The position numbers were made by a program, and so were the translations under genes. The notes below the pieces were generated by a model. The model was not told where the DNA came from. It did not search any database and saw only the letters and a program-made list of their open reading frames with translations. A DNA stretch of 64,000 bases from JAVJSD01 sp040219575. GTDB taxonomy: Bacteria > Planctomycetota > Planctomycetia > Pirellulales > Pirellulaceae. The first letter of the stretch is position 1, and every line of letters begins with the position of its first letter. The stretch lies in NCBI GenBank assembly GCA_040219575.1, contig JAVJSD010000097.1, forward strand, positions 103,535 to 167,534. Reading direction: 5' to 3'. This document shows positions 54,472 to 62,194 of this stretch, piece after piece.

Positions 54472-55278
54472 TTGCCCAAGGAGTTTTTCACCACCCAGAT
54501 CACCGGGCAGTTGATCGTGCTCGGCTCGGGCACCAGCGTCGGGGTGCCGGTGATCGGCTGCGGCTGCAGCGTTTGCCGCAGCAGCGATCCGCGCAACGCG
54601 CGGACGCGGTGCGCCGTCGTGCTGGGGCTGCCCGAGGGAAACCTGCTGATCGACACACCGCCCGACTTGCGTCTCCAGTTACTACGTGAGCGGCTCGGTG
54701 TGGTTCATTCGGTTCTCTACACGCACGAGCACGCCGACCACGTGTTCGGGCTCGACGACCTGCGGCTGTTTCAGTTTTACCTGGGCGGCCCGGTGCCGCT
54801 GTACTGCGAGCACCAGGTCGAACAGCGGATCCGGCACTCGTTCGACTACGCCTTCAGCAACCGGGAGCAGACGCATCAGGGCGCCGCGCCGCAACTGGAG
54901 TTTCATCGCATCGGGCTCGAGCCTTTCAGCGTGCTGGGGACGCGTGTCGTACCAATTCGACTTCGCCACGGCCCCAAGTTCGAGGTGCTGGGATTCCGCA
55001 TCGGCAATGTCGCCTACTGCACCGACACCAATTTCATTCCGCCCGAGAGCCGCCCGCTGCTGGAGGGGCTGGACGTGTTGATTCTCGACGCGCTGCGGCC
55101 CACGCCGCACGTGACGCACTTCGGGCTGGACGAGGCGGTGGAGGCGGCCCGGGAGATCGGCGCCCGCCGCACCTACTTCACGCATTGCAGCCACGAGCTG
55201 GACTACACCGCCACGAACGGCCAATTGCCCGACGGCATGGAGTTGGCCTACGACGGCCTGCGCGTGCCGCTGACGTGA
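54472..55278 (+). CDS. PhnP-like metallo-beta-lactamase-fold hydrolase
   Basis: The product is 268 aa from TTG 54472 behind AGGGAG. The metal motif HEHADH is at residues 85-90, with later HGPKFEV, AYCTDTNFIPPES and THCSHELDY. The N-terminal GC-GC-SVC cluster (Cys30, Cys32, Cys35) matches the structural zinc site of PhnP-type phosphodiesterases. These act on cyclic phosphate esters. No other phosphonate genes are near, so the substrate here is open. Confidence 0.88.
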   Translation: MPKEFFTTQITGQLIVLGSGTSVGVPVIGCGCSVCRSSDPRNARTRCAVVLGLPEGNLLIDTPPDLRLQLLRERLGVVHSVLYTHEHADHVFGLDDLRLFQFYLGGPVPLYCEHQVEQRIRHSFDYAFSNREQTHQGAAPQLEFHRIGLEPFSVLGTRVVPIRLRHGPKFEVLGFRIGNVAYCTDTNFIPPESRPLLEGLDVLILDALRPTPHVTHFGLDEAVEAAREIGARRTYFTHCSHELDYTATNGQLPDGMELAYDGLRVPLT

Positions 55279-55293
55279 GTCGCGCGAGGGTAG

Positions 55294-55413
55294 GGCCGGA
55301 ACGAGCCGTGCGAAGTTCCAGCTGCCGCGCCGCTGGATGCTGAAGCGCGGCCGCGTCGGTTCGTTTCCGCGGCGAATGGGAACCGCCGGAACCGCCCTGC
55401 GGTTATTCCGGCC
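55294..55413. repeat. Second copy of GGCCGGAAC...GGCC inverted element
   Basis: The left arm at 55294-55320 (GGCCGGAACGAGCC...) and right arm at 55385-55413 (GCCGGAACCGCCCTGCGGTT...) match the element at 10508-10627. In both cases the element lies between convergent genes. Confidence 0.7.
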
Positions 55414-55417
55414 TACG

Positions 55418-55455
55418 AAAAAAGGACCAAGGAAGAACCCGTCTTCCTTGGTCCT
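55418..55455 (-). terminator. Rho-independent terminator of the 55508-56515 gene
   Basis: A perfect 14-bp stem (55423-55436 with 55442-55455) has loop ACCCG. On the minus strand it is followed by six T residues (55423-55418). It lies 53 bases past the minus-strand stop. Confidence 0.92.
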
Positions 55456-55507
55456 CGATTGTTCGTCGTCGGAATTCCAGCATCGCCCGCCCACAAGCGA
55501 ACTCCGC

Positions 55508-56515
55508 CTAGCCGCCCAATTTCTCTTTCACCTCATCCACTTCCTTCTTCACCTGCTCGAGGCGTTCGACCGACTTCTTCAACTCGTCGGCCTGGGCCCC
55601 GTCCTCGATCGCCTTCTTGAGTTGCTCGACCGCCTCGTCGAGTTGCTTGGAGGCTTTCTCGATTTGCTCGGCGGCGCCGCGAACGTCGTTCAGGCGGCGG
55701 AAGGGGCGAATGGCGCCGGGACGGAGTTGCAGGGGAATCGCCCGCCCCGGCTGCAACTGGATTCCCTGGACTTGAATTCGAGCGGCGCCCTTGCTGTACT
55801 CCTCGAAGATCTTGTGGGCCTCGGCGTCCTTCTTTTTCAGCTCGTCGGCGTCCTTGGCTTCGATCTTCCGCGTCGTCTCCTTGCCGTCCTTCTTTTCGGT
55901 GATTTCCATCTTGATGCCGTTGTTCGGATCGTCGACGATCTTCACCTTGCGGCCGTCTTCCTCCGCCTCGATCTCCTTCACGCCGTTGGTGATCTTGGTC
56001 CGCACGTTGCGGCGTCCGTTGGCCACGCCCTGCACTTGAATCTGAATTTGCGCCGGCCCGATCTGGAACACGCCGGGCGCGCCGTTCGGCTGGGCGGGTT
56101 TGGGCTCGAGAATCTGCTTGGCGAGCCGCGCCGCCAGCGGTTGATCGCCGTCGGCCAGCTTTTGCAGTGCGGCGCGAGCGGCTTGCTTCAAGGCCTCGCT
56201 GTCCCCTTCAAAGTGCTGCTTCAGAATCTCGACCGCCCGGGTGCGGGCCTCGCGGCTGTCGCCGGCGGCCGCCTTCCGCAGCACTTCCACGGCGTCGGCG
56301 CCCGCCTCGATCAGCTTCTGGCTGGCGTCCTGTCGGTCGGTGAATTGCTCCGCATCGAGTTGCTTGACCAGGGAGTCGAAATCGGTCGCCGGCTTCAGCA
56401 GCGGCGGCGCTCCACCCTCGTCCTTCTTCGTTTCAGCCTCCTGAGCGCAAAGCGCCCCGGCGAACAGCACGGTCAGTAGCGTGGCGAGGCAAGCGGTGCG
56501 AGGCGGGAAACTCAT
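55508..56515 (-). CDS. Secreted HEAT/coiled-coil protein
   Basis: The product is 335 aa from ATG 56515 behind GAGGAG. The signal peptide covers 1-24 (LATLLTVLFAGALCAQ). Two to three HEAT-like helix pairs (FDSLVKQLDAEQFTDRQDASQKLIEAGADAVEVLRKAAAGDSREARTRAVEIL) are followed by a beta segment (VFQIGPAQIQIQVQG, KVKIVDDPNNGIKMEITEKK). A long charged coiled coil (about 285-333) closes it. It should be periplasmic. The function is unknown. It is transcribed alone and ends at a strong terminator. Confidence 0.8.
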   Translation of the reverse strand: MSFPPRTACLATLLTVLFAGALCAQEAETKKDEGGAPPLLKPATDFDSLVKQLDAEQFTDRQDASQKLIEAGADAVEVLRKAAAGDSREARTRAVEILKQHFEGDSEALKQAARAALQKLADGDQPLAARLAKQILEPKPAQPNGAPGVFQIGPAQIQIQVQGVANGRRNVRTKITNGVKEIEAEEDGRKVKIVDDPNNGIKMEITEKKDGKETTRKIEAKDADELKKKDAEAHKIFEEYSKGAARIQVQGIQLQPGRAIPLQLRPGAIRPFRRLNDVRGAAEQIEKASKQLDEAVEQLKKAIEDGAQADELKKSVERLEQVKKEVDEVKEKLGG

Positions 56516-56703
56516 GGATCGAACTCCTCTGGCTGGGGTTGCTGCAAGATCGCGGGGAGCACTTGGAATCGACGGCGGGCGCGGTTTGCCGGCAAGATTT
56601 CCCGGATCGATGGATTGATCTGGAGGTGCGGCGGAAAATGCGATCGTATTCATGTTACCGCCGGCTCGACGATCTTGCATCCGAATTCAGAAAAAAGGGC
56701 TTG

Positions 56704-57495
56704 TCAGAACCGTCCCCGGCGGCGTTCCTTGGCGGGCAACACCTCCAGGCAGGTCGTCCACCACCCCGTCAGCACCGTTTCGACAAACTCCTCCGGCAAT
56801 TGCTCCTGCCGCATTTCGGCGGCCAGACGGCGGTGGTCGTACTCGACGGGGACGAACTCGACCGACAGCGGCGCGCCGAGGCGATGTTCCAGCACGGTGT
56901 ACCAGACGCGCGTCGTTCCGTCGTTCTCGGGCCTGCCCAACACGCCCACGTTCACGAACATTCGCCCGTGGTCGAGTCCGCACTGCCACTTCAGGCCGGT
57001 GTGCGTGGCGGCGATGACATCGGCCTCGTACTCCTTGCACAGCCATTCGAGGAAGTGCGTCGGCGAGGTCGATTCCCACAGGAACTCGTTCACCTTGCGG
57101 GGACTGCCGTGACAGAGCAGCACCCGCAGCGGGCCGAGCTCCAACCGCACCTGCCGGGGAAGGTCACGCAGGAAGCGGCGATTCAACTCCGACGTGTTGG
57201 CCAGCGTGTAGTCGTAGCTGAGTTGGGCGAAGTGGTTGTCGCGGGGATCGGTGTAGCCGCACTGGCAGTCGTCGAGCTGATTGCCGATCGAATCGTCGTA
57301 GTTGCCTTGCAGACAGACGACTTCGTTATCGGCCAGCAGCGGGAACACACGATCCGGGTGCGGGCCGAACGCCCCCATGTCGCCCAGGCAGTATATGGCG
57401 TCGACGCCCCGCCGCCGCGCATCGGCCAGCGCCTCGCCAAGCGCCAGGTAGTTGCTGTACAGTCCACCGAAACAGGCGACACGGGTCGTCGTCAT
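56704..57495 (-). CDS. Metallophosphoesterase-like protein with altered first motif
   Basis: The product is 263 aa from ATG 57495. The fold is recognisable from CLGDMGAFGPHPDRV (motif GDxxG), LQGNYDDSIG (motif GNxD), LLCHGSPRKVNEF and IAATHTGLKW. The first motif, normally DxHxN, reads FGGLYSNY, so the first Asp and His metal ligands are replaced by Gly and Tyr. It may be a one-metal enzyme or a catalytically dead binding protein. It lies downstream of the glycolate operon in the same direction, with an 85-base gap. Confidence 0.85.
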   Translation of the reverse strand: MTTTRVACFGGLYSNYLALGEALADARRRGVDAIYCLGDMGAFGPHPDRVFPLLADNEVVCLQGNYDDSIGNQLDDCQCGYTDPRDNHFAQLSYDYTLANTSELNRRFLRDLPRQVRLELGPLRVLLCHGSPRKVNEFLWESTSPTHFLEWLCKEYEADVIAATHTGLKWQCGLDHGRMFVNVGVLGRPENDGTTRVWYTVLEHRLGAPLSVEFVPVEYDHRRLAAEMRQEQLPEEFVETVLTGWWTTCLEVLPAKERRRGRF

Positions 57496-57503
57496 CCTTC
57501 TGC

Positions 57504-57580
57504 ACGACGGACGTCGACGTCCGCCGACCCTCGAAATCCGATCAACGATGGACGAGGGACGTCCGTCGGACAAGCAGACA
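57504..57580. repeat. GACGGACGTC-type palindromes
   Basis: GACGGACGTCGACGTCCGCC at 57507-57526 contains a perfect palindrome GGACGTCGACGTCC. A second, partly inverted copy reads GGACGAGGGACGTCCGTCGG at 57550-57569. They resemble the hairpin at 50996-51025 and fill the gap between two genes. Confidence 0.6.
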
Positions 57581-59164
57581 CTAGCTCGCCTTCACGTCCG
57601 CCTGCGTCCAGGCGCCGTCGATCATCCGCCACATCTTGCCGGTGGGGTTTTTGTCGGCCAGCGCCGCCGGCAGCCGGTGCGGACGGACATTGTCGTAGCA
57701 CTGCAACATGCCGAATCGCAGCAGCGAGGCCGGAATGCCGACCGCCGTGAAGCCGGGATGCCCGGTGGCCGGGAACGGGCCGCCGTGATTCATCGCTGGG
57801 CTGACCGCCACGCCGGTGGGCATCTTGTCGTTGAGCAAGCGACCGACCCGTTGTCGCAATCGCGGCGCGAGGCGGTTGTAGTCCACATCGTCGTCGCCCT
57901 GCGTGCTGGAGTAGATGCAGCCGGTCAGGTTGCCTTCGAGATGATCGATGACCGCCGCGGCCTGTTCGACGTCGTCGGCCGTCACCACCAGCGACTCGTT
58001 GCCAAAGGCCTCGGTTTGGAACGCCTCCGGATCACCGAGGAACTGCTCCCCGCTGGCCGCCAGCAGCGTGTTGGCGTATGAGTAACGCGACGCGTCGCCC
58101 GGTTGGTTGCCGGCCGCCACCTTCGCGCCCGCCTTTCCGAGGGCGGCGATGTTGTCGGCCAGCGACGACTCGACGCCCTTGGAAAGCAACGTGCCCACCG
58201 GCGCCGCTTTGAACTTCTCGGCCACGGACGAAAGAAACGTGTCGCTCTCCACGCCTTTGATCAGGATCACCAGGCCCGGGTTGGTGCAGAACTGTCCCGT
58301 TCCCATCAGGCAGCTGCCGGTGAACTCGCCGGCCAGTTCTTCGGCCCGTTCGCGGAGGGCGCCGGGCAGAATCACGACCGGGTTGACGCTCGATAGCTCC
58401 AGGTAGATCGGCTTGCCGGCGGCGTCGGCGGCCGTCTTCAATTTGAGGCCCGCCCCGCGACTGCCGGTGTAGCCGGTGGCGCCCACGCGCGGATCGCTGA
58501 CCAGACGCTCGCCGTCGGCATGTCCGGTGCGATACAGCAACTGCACCGTGCCGGGCGGCATGTCGGTCTCCTTCTCGGCCTCGGCCGCCGCCTCGGCCAG
58601 CAACCGCGTTGTGCCGGGATGCGACGAGTTCGCCTTGGCGATGACCGGGTTGCCCGCCGCGATCGCCGCCGCGAAATCTCCGCCGGCGACGCTGTTGAAG
58701 GCGAAGGGGAAATTGTTCGGTCCGAAGACGCACACAGGGCCGAGCGGCGCGTAGATCGAACGGATGCCGGCCCCGGTGTCGATGGTGGCCAGCGCCCAGG
58801 AGCCGTCGCGCGCGGCCGCGGCGGCGAGCCGCAACTGGTTCGTCGTCCGCGGCAGTTCGACATCCGCCAGCCGCGGCGATTTGGGCAGCGCCGTCTCGGC
58901 GTGGGCCATGTCGACGAGTGCGTCCTTTCGGGCTTCGATCTTGTCGGCGTAGCTTTCCAGGAACGCCGCAATCTTGTCGCCCGGCATGCCGCGCATGACG
59001 TCGAACGCCGCGGCCGCCGCCGTCAGCGCCGCTTCGCAGTCAGTCCAGGAACTGACCGGATACTGCTCGGGCAACGCCGCCTTGGAGGTGGGGTTTTCGG
59101 CGGTGAAGGTGGACTTCGCGTCCGCGTCTCGCCATTGTCCGGCGATCAGGATTTGTTGCGTCAT
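57581..59164 (-). CDS. NAD(P)-dependent aldehyde dehydrogenase (ketoglutarate-semialdehyde-type)
   Basis: The product is 527 aa, full length for the branch. Catalytic Cys293 lies in GTGQFCTNPG and the general base Glu256 in YLELSSVNPV. GPNNFPFAFN (148-157) and GYTGSRGAG bind the cofactor. The branch includes 2,5-dioxopentanoate (alpha-ketoglutarate semialdehyde) dehydrogenases of sugar-acid catabolism. Downstream of glcDEF it could instead make glycolate from glycolaldehyde. The substrate cannot be settled from sequence. The start is ATG 59164. Confidence 0.92.
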   Translation of the reverse strand: MTQQILIAGQWRDADAKSTFTAENPTSKAALPEQYPVSSWTDCEAALTAAAAAFDVMRGMPGDKIAAFLESYADKIEARKDALVDMAHAETALPKSPRLADVELPRTTNQLRLAAAAARDGSWALATIDTGAGIRSIYAPLGPVCVFGPNNFPFAFNSVAGGDFAAAIAAGNPVIAKANSSHPGTTRLLAEAAAEAEKETDMPPGTVQLLYRTGHADGERLVSDPRVGATGYTGSRGAGLKLKTAADAAGKPIYLELSSVNPVVILPGALRERAEELAGEFTGSCLMGTGQFCTNPGLVILIKGVESDTFLSSVAEKFKAAPVGTLLSKGVESSLADNIAALGKAGAKVAAGNQPGDASRYSYANTLLAASGEQFLGDPEAFQTEAFGNESLVVTADDVEQAAAVIDHLEGNLTGCIYSSTQGDDDVDYNRLAPRLRQRVGRLLNDKMPTGVAVSPAMNHGGPFPATGHPGFTAVGIPASLLRFGMLQCYDNVRPHRLPAALADKNPTGKMWRMIDGAWTQADVKAS

Positions 59165-59223
59165 GGTGGAAAGCCTTGGTGTCTGGATGACTAGCGAGTG
59201 GGTTATCTCAATACGTCACTTGG

Positions 59224-59333
59224 CCGCAGTCCCACCGGGCCGCGCGGGAGTTGACGGCGGGACGAGGATGAGCAGGACGTCACGAGAGACGACGCCCCAA
59301 CGTCCCGCGCCGCGCGGCCCGGTGGGCCTGCGG
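59224..59333. repeat. Inverted repeat with about 25-bp arms between glcF and the dehydrogenase
   Basis: CCGCAGTCCCACCGGGCCGC at 59224-59243 is mirrored by GCGGCCCGGTGGGCCTGCGG at 59314-59333, with one mismatched position. The arms extend inward with CGCGGGA/TCCCGCG. It fills most of the 199-base gap. Confidence 0.8.
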
Positions 59334-59363
59334 TTAAACGAGTGAGTCGTCGAGACCGTTCGT

Positions 59364-60650
59364 TCATGTCAGTTGCTCGCCGCGGTAGCTGAGGTCGAGC
59401 AGGTCGATGGGATGCACCACGCGGAGCCGCTCGCCGCGCATCCGCGCCTCGCGCTGGATTTGCAGCAGGCAGCCGGCGTTGGCGGTGACCACCACCTGCG
59501 CCCCGGTGCTGCGGATGTTGTTCAGTTTCCGCTCGCCCAGACGATCGGCCATCTCCGGCTCCGTCAGGTTGTAGGTTCCCGCCGCGCCGCAGCAGAGCAG
59601 CGATTCGGGCAATTCGTGAATCTTGAGGCCGGGGATTTGCGCGAGCAGGTTGCGCGGCGCGTCGACCACTTTCTGCGCGTGCGCCAGATGGCAGGCGTCG
59701 TGATACGTGGCCGAGAGCCGCAACTCGCCCTGCGGCGGCACGAGCCCCAGCTGATCCAGGAACTCGCTGACATCCTTCACCTTGCCGGCCAGCCGCTGTC
59801 GCCGCGGTTGTTTGTCGTCGTGCCAGTGATGGCCGTAGTCCTTGAGCATCGACCCGCAGCCGGCCACGTTGACGATCACCGCATCGACGTCGTCGAGGTT
59901 GAAGGCCGCCAGGTTCTGATCGGCGAGCCCGCGCGCCGGCTCGCTGCTGCCGGCGTGAAAATGAATCGCTCCGCAACAGGCCTGATTCGCAGGCGTGACC
60001 ACCTCGCAGCCGTTCTCCTGCAGCACGCGGGCGGTGGCCCAATGCGTCTCGCGAAACATCACGTCGGCCACGCAACCGGTGAACAGCGCCACCCGGGCTC
60101 GGCGCTCTCCCTTGGCCGGCAACACACCCGGCAGCGGCGGCGAGGCCTTCTTCAACGGCGGCAGCAGCGTCGCCAGGCGCCCCAAGCGCGCCGGCAGCAA
60201 TCGCCACATTCCCGAGTTGATGAACAGCCGATCGAGCCAAAGCGCTTGTGCGATGCGCGCCGGCACGAGCGCGCGGCGCATCTTTTCCGCGTAGGGAAAC
60301 ATGCCGAACAGGATGAAGCGATGAAACCAGTCGTGGTTTTTCGTTTCCGTCTCGTCGTCCTGCTGTTGGATCGCCACGCGGAACGGTTCGATCAATTTGC
60401 CGTACTGCACGCCCGAGGGACACGCCGTCTCGCAGGCTCGGCAGTCGAGGCACAGGTCGAGATGCCGGCGAACTTCGTGATTCAACTCCAACCGGCCATC
60501 GGTCACCGCCCGCATCAGGTAGATCCGCCCCCGCGGGCTGTCGTTCTCGTTCCCCAATTCCGCATACGTCGGACAACTGGCCGTGCACAGTCCGCAGTGC
60601 ACGCAGTCGAGGAAGAGTTCGTAGTCGATGCCTTCGCCAGGGTTGGGCAT
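59364..60650 (-). CDS. glcF: Glycolate oxidase iron-sulfur subunit
   Basis: The product is 428 aa. Two 4Fe-4S motifs are intact: C16-VHC-GLC-TASC26-P and C67-LDC-RAC-ETAC77-P. Two CCG domains follow (ACCGAIHFHAG and LCCGAAGTYNL). GlcF accepts electrons from the GlcD/GlcE flavin subunits and passes them to the quinone pool during glycolate oxidation to glyoxylate. The ATG at 60650 sits beside a heptamer repeat and has no Shine-Dalgarno site. Confidence 0.95.
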   Translation of the reverse strand: MPNPGEGIDYELFLDCVHCGLCTASCPTYAELGNENDSPRGRIYLMRAVTDGRLELNHEVRRHLDLCLDCRACETACPSGVQYGKLIEPFRVAIQQQDDETETKNHDWFHRFILFGMFPYAEKMRRALVPARIAQALWLDRLFINSGMWRLLPARLGRLATLLPPLKKASPPLPGVLPAKGERRARVALFTGCVADVMFRETHWATARVLQENGCEVVTPANQACCGAIHFHAGSSEPARGLADQNLAAFNLDDVDAVIVNVAGCGSMLKDYGHHWHDDKQPRRQRLAGKVKDVSEFLDQLGLVPPQGELRLSATYHDACHLAHAQKVVDAPRNLLAQIPGLKIHELPESLLCCGAAGTYNLTEPEMADRLGERKLNNIRSTGAQVVVTANAGCLLQIQREARMRGERLRVVHPIDLLDLSYRGEQLT

Positions 60651-60656
60651 GTGTGT

Positions 60657-60691
60657 GGTGAGTGGTGAGTGGTGAGTGGTGAGTAGTGAGT
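60657..60691. repeat. Tandem 7-bp repeat GGTGAGT at the glcF start
   Basis: Four perfect copies of GGTGAGT and one AGTGAGT run from 60657 to 60691. They lie six bases upstream of the glcF initiation codon (minus strand) and take the place of a ribosome binding site. Confidence 0.85.
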
Positions 60692-60698
60692 GGGTGTC

Positions 60699-60790
60699 CC
60701 AAGCCGACGGCTTCGCCGTCGCTTAGGCGGCGTTTTGTGACCTGCGTCGAGTCAAAATCGAATGCTGCGACGGCGGAGCCGTCGGCTTGG
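60699..60790. repeat. Inverted element with 24-bp arms between glcE and glcF
   Basis: The arms at 60699-60722 (CCAAGCCGACGGCTTCGCCG + TCGC) and 60767-60790 differ at one position when inverted. Each arm also contains GACGGC-TTC-GCCGTC, a self-hairpin. A 44-base centre separates them. Confidence 0.88.
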
Positions 60791-60796
60791 TGAGGG

Positions 60797-62047
60797 TCAT
60801 TGGTATACGAACCTTTCCGGATTCAAGATTCCGGCCGGATCGAACTTTCGCTTCACTTCCGTCATCAGCCAGTACGGCGCGTCGCTTCCGCCCCACACGC
60901 TTTGATGCGTCATCTCGGCGGCGGAGGGATTGGCGAGGAGGACGACGTGGCCGTGCTCCGCGGCGGCGGCGGGCTGCAGTTTGCCGACCACCGTGCGGGA
61001 AATGCCTTCGGTGGGCATGGTGGGGAAACGAACCAGCAGCACACCGCTGCCCGCCTGCGCTTCGACGGCGCTGTCGCGATCGATTTCGCGGACCAGCGAC
61101 AGCATGCGCGTCACCGCGCTCGGCACGACGTTGATTTTCAGCGTCAGCGCCGCTTCTCCCGCCGGAAACTCCGCCAATCGCCGCCACAGGCCGGCCGCCT
61201 CGTCCCCTTCGATCACCGTGTGGCCGTCGCTGTTGTGCTGACGCAGGTCGCCGGCGATCTCTTCCAGCATCCAGGCGACCTCCACGGCCGTTCCTTCCAG
61301 TCCCACGACGAGAATCACGCCGATCTTGTCGGCTCGCGCGGAGGCCTCGGCCAGCACGGGATCGTCGTGCCAATACGGGCCGTCGAGCAGTTCAATCGCC
61401 GACGGCGTGGCGCGGCTGCCGGCCAGCGTGGAGAGGATCCGCTCGGCTTCCTCCAGATCCACCAACGGGCACACCACCAGCGCCGATCGCTCGGCCAGCG
61501 GCTTGAGCTTCATCGTCAACTGCGTAATCACGCCCAAGGTGCCGAGCGAACCGGTCAGCAGCTTGCAGAAGTCGTAGCCGGCCACGTTCTTGACGACCCG
61601 TCCGCCCCCCTTGAACATCGTCCCGCGTCCGTCGACGGCGGTCACGCCGATCACATAGTCCCGCACATTGCCGTAGCCATAACGCCGTGGTCCCGTGAAG
61701 TTCGTCGCCACCACGCCGCCGAGCGTGGCCCGATCTTCGTGCGGCACATCGATCGGCAACTGCTGCCGCTCCGCGGCCAGCGTCGCCTTCAGCGCCTGCA
61801 TGGTGATCCCCGCCTCGACGGTGATCGTCATGTCGCGGGCCGGATAATCCACCACGCGATTCAGTTTCCCCAGCGACAGCCCCACGCCCGACGCCTTGGC
61901 CGGCAGTCCATAGCCGAGACTCGTCCCGCCGCCGATCGCGTACACCGGCGTCTCGCTCTCGAAGCAATCCTTCACCGCCGCCACCACGTCCTGCGGCGTG
62001 TCGGGCGAGAGGGTTTCGGTGATTGGGAGGAGTTCGGTAGTGGACAT
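60797..62047 (-). CDS. glcE: Glycolate oxidase FAD-binding subunit
   Basis: The product is 416 aa from ATG 62047; the upstream in-frame sequence is repeat DNA and was excluded. The PCMH-type FAD domain is visible: YAIGGGTSLGYG, MTITVEAGITMQAL, ATLGGVVATNFTGPRRYGYG and GGRVVKNVAGYDFCKLLTGSLG. The C-terminal part is shorter and more divergent than in GlcD, as usual for GlcE. It works as a complex with GlcD and GlcF. The ribosome site is weak. Confidence 0.92.
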   Translation of the reverse strand: MSTTELLPITETLSPDTPQDVVAAVKDCFESETPVYAIGGGTSLGYGLPAKASGVGLSLGKLNRVVDYPARDMTITVEAGITMQALKATLAAERQQLPIDVPHEDRATLGGVVATNFTGPRRYGYGNVRDYVIGVTAVDGRGTMFKGGGRVVKNVAGYDFCKLLTGSLGTLGVITQLTMKLKPLAERSALVVCPLVDLEEAERILSTLAGSRATPSAIELLDGPYWHDDPVLAEASARADKIGVILVVGLEGTAVEVAWMLEEIAGDLRQHNSDGHTVIEGDEAAGLWRRLAEFPAGEAALTLKINVVPSAVTRMLSLVREIDRDSAVEAQAGSGVLLVRFPTMPTEGISRTVVGKLQPAAAAEHGHVVLLANPSAAEMTHQSVWGGSDAPYWLMTEVKRKFDPAGILNPERFVYQ

Positions 62048-62086
62048 CTTTGTATGCCGAAGAACGAACAATTCAACAAGTCTCAC

Positions 62087-62181
62087 CCAAGCCGACGGCT
62101 TCGCCGTCGCGAGTAAGTTGGTTTGAAAATGTGTCGGCCCGTTCGCACGGAGTAATTGCGACGGCGAAGCCGTCGGCTTGG
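62087..62181. repeat. Inverted element with identical 24-bp arms between glcD and glcE
   Basis: The arms at 62087-62110 and 62158-62181 are perfect inverted copies of the same CCAAGCCGACGG...TCGC sequence seen at 60699. A 47-base centre unlike that of the other copy lies between them. Confidence 0.9.
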
Positions 62182-62194
62182 GCCGCAAATTCAC

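Noticed and set aside
62048..62194. Extended start of glcE at 62194
   Set aside because: The extension translates the inverted repeat element; homologous GlcE proteins begin near MSTTELLP-like sequence, and ATG 62047 fits.
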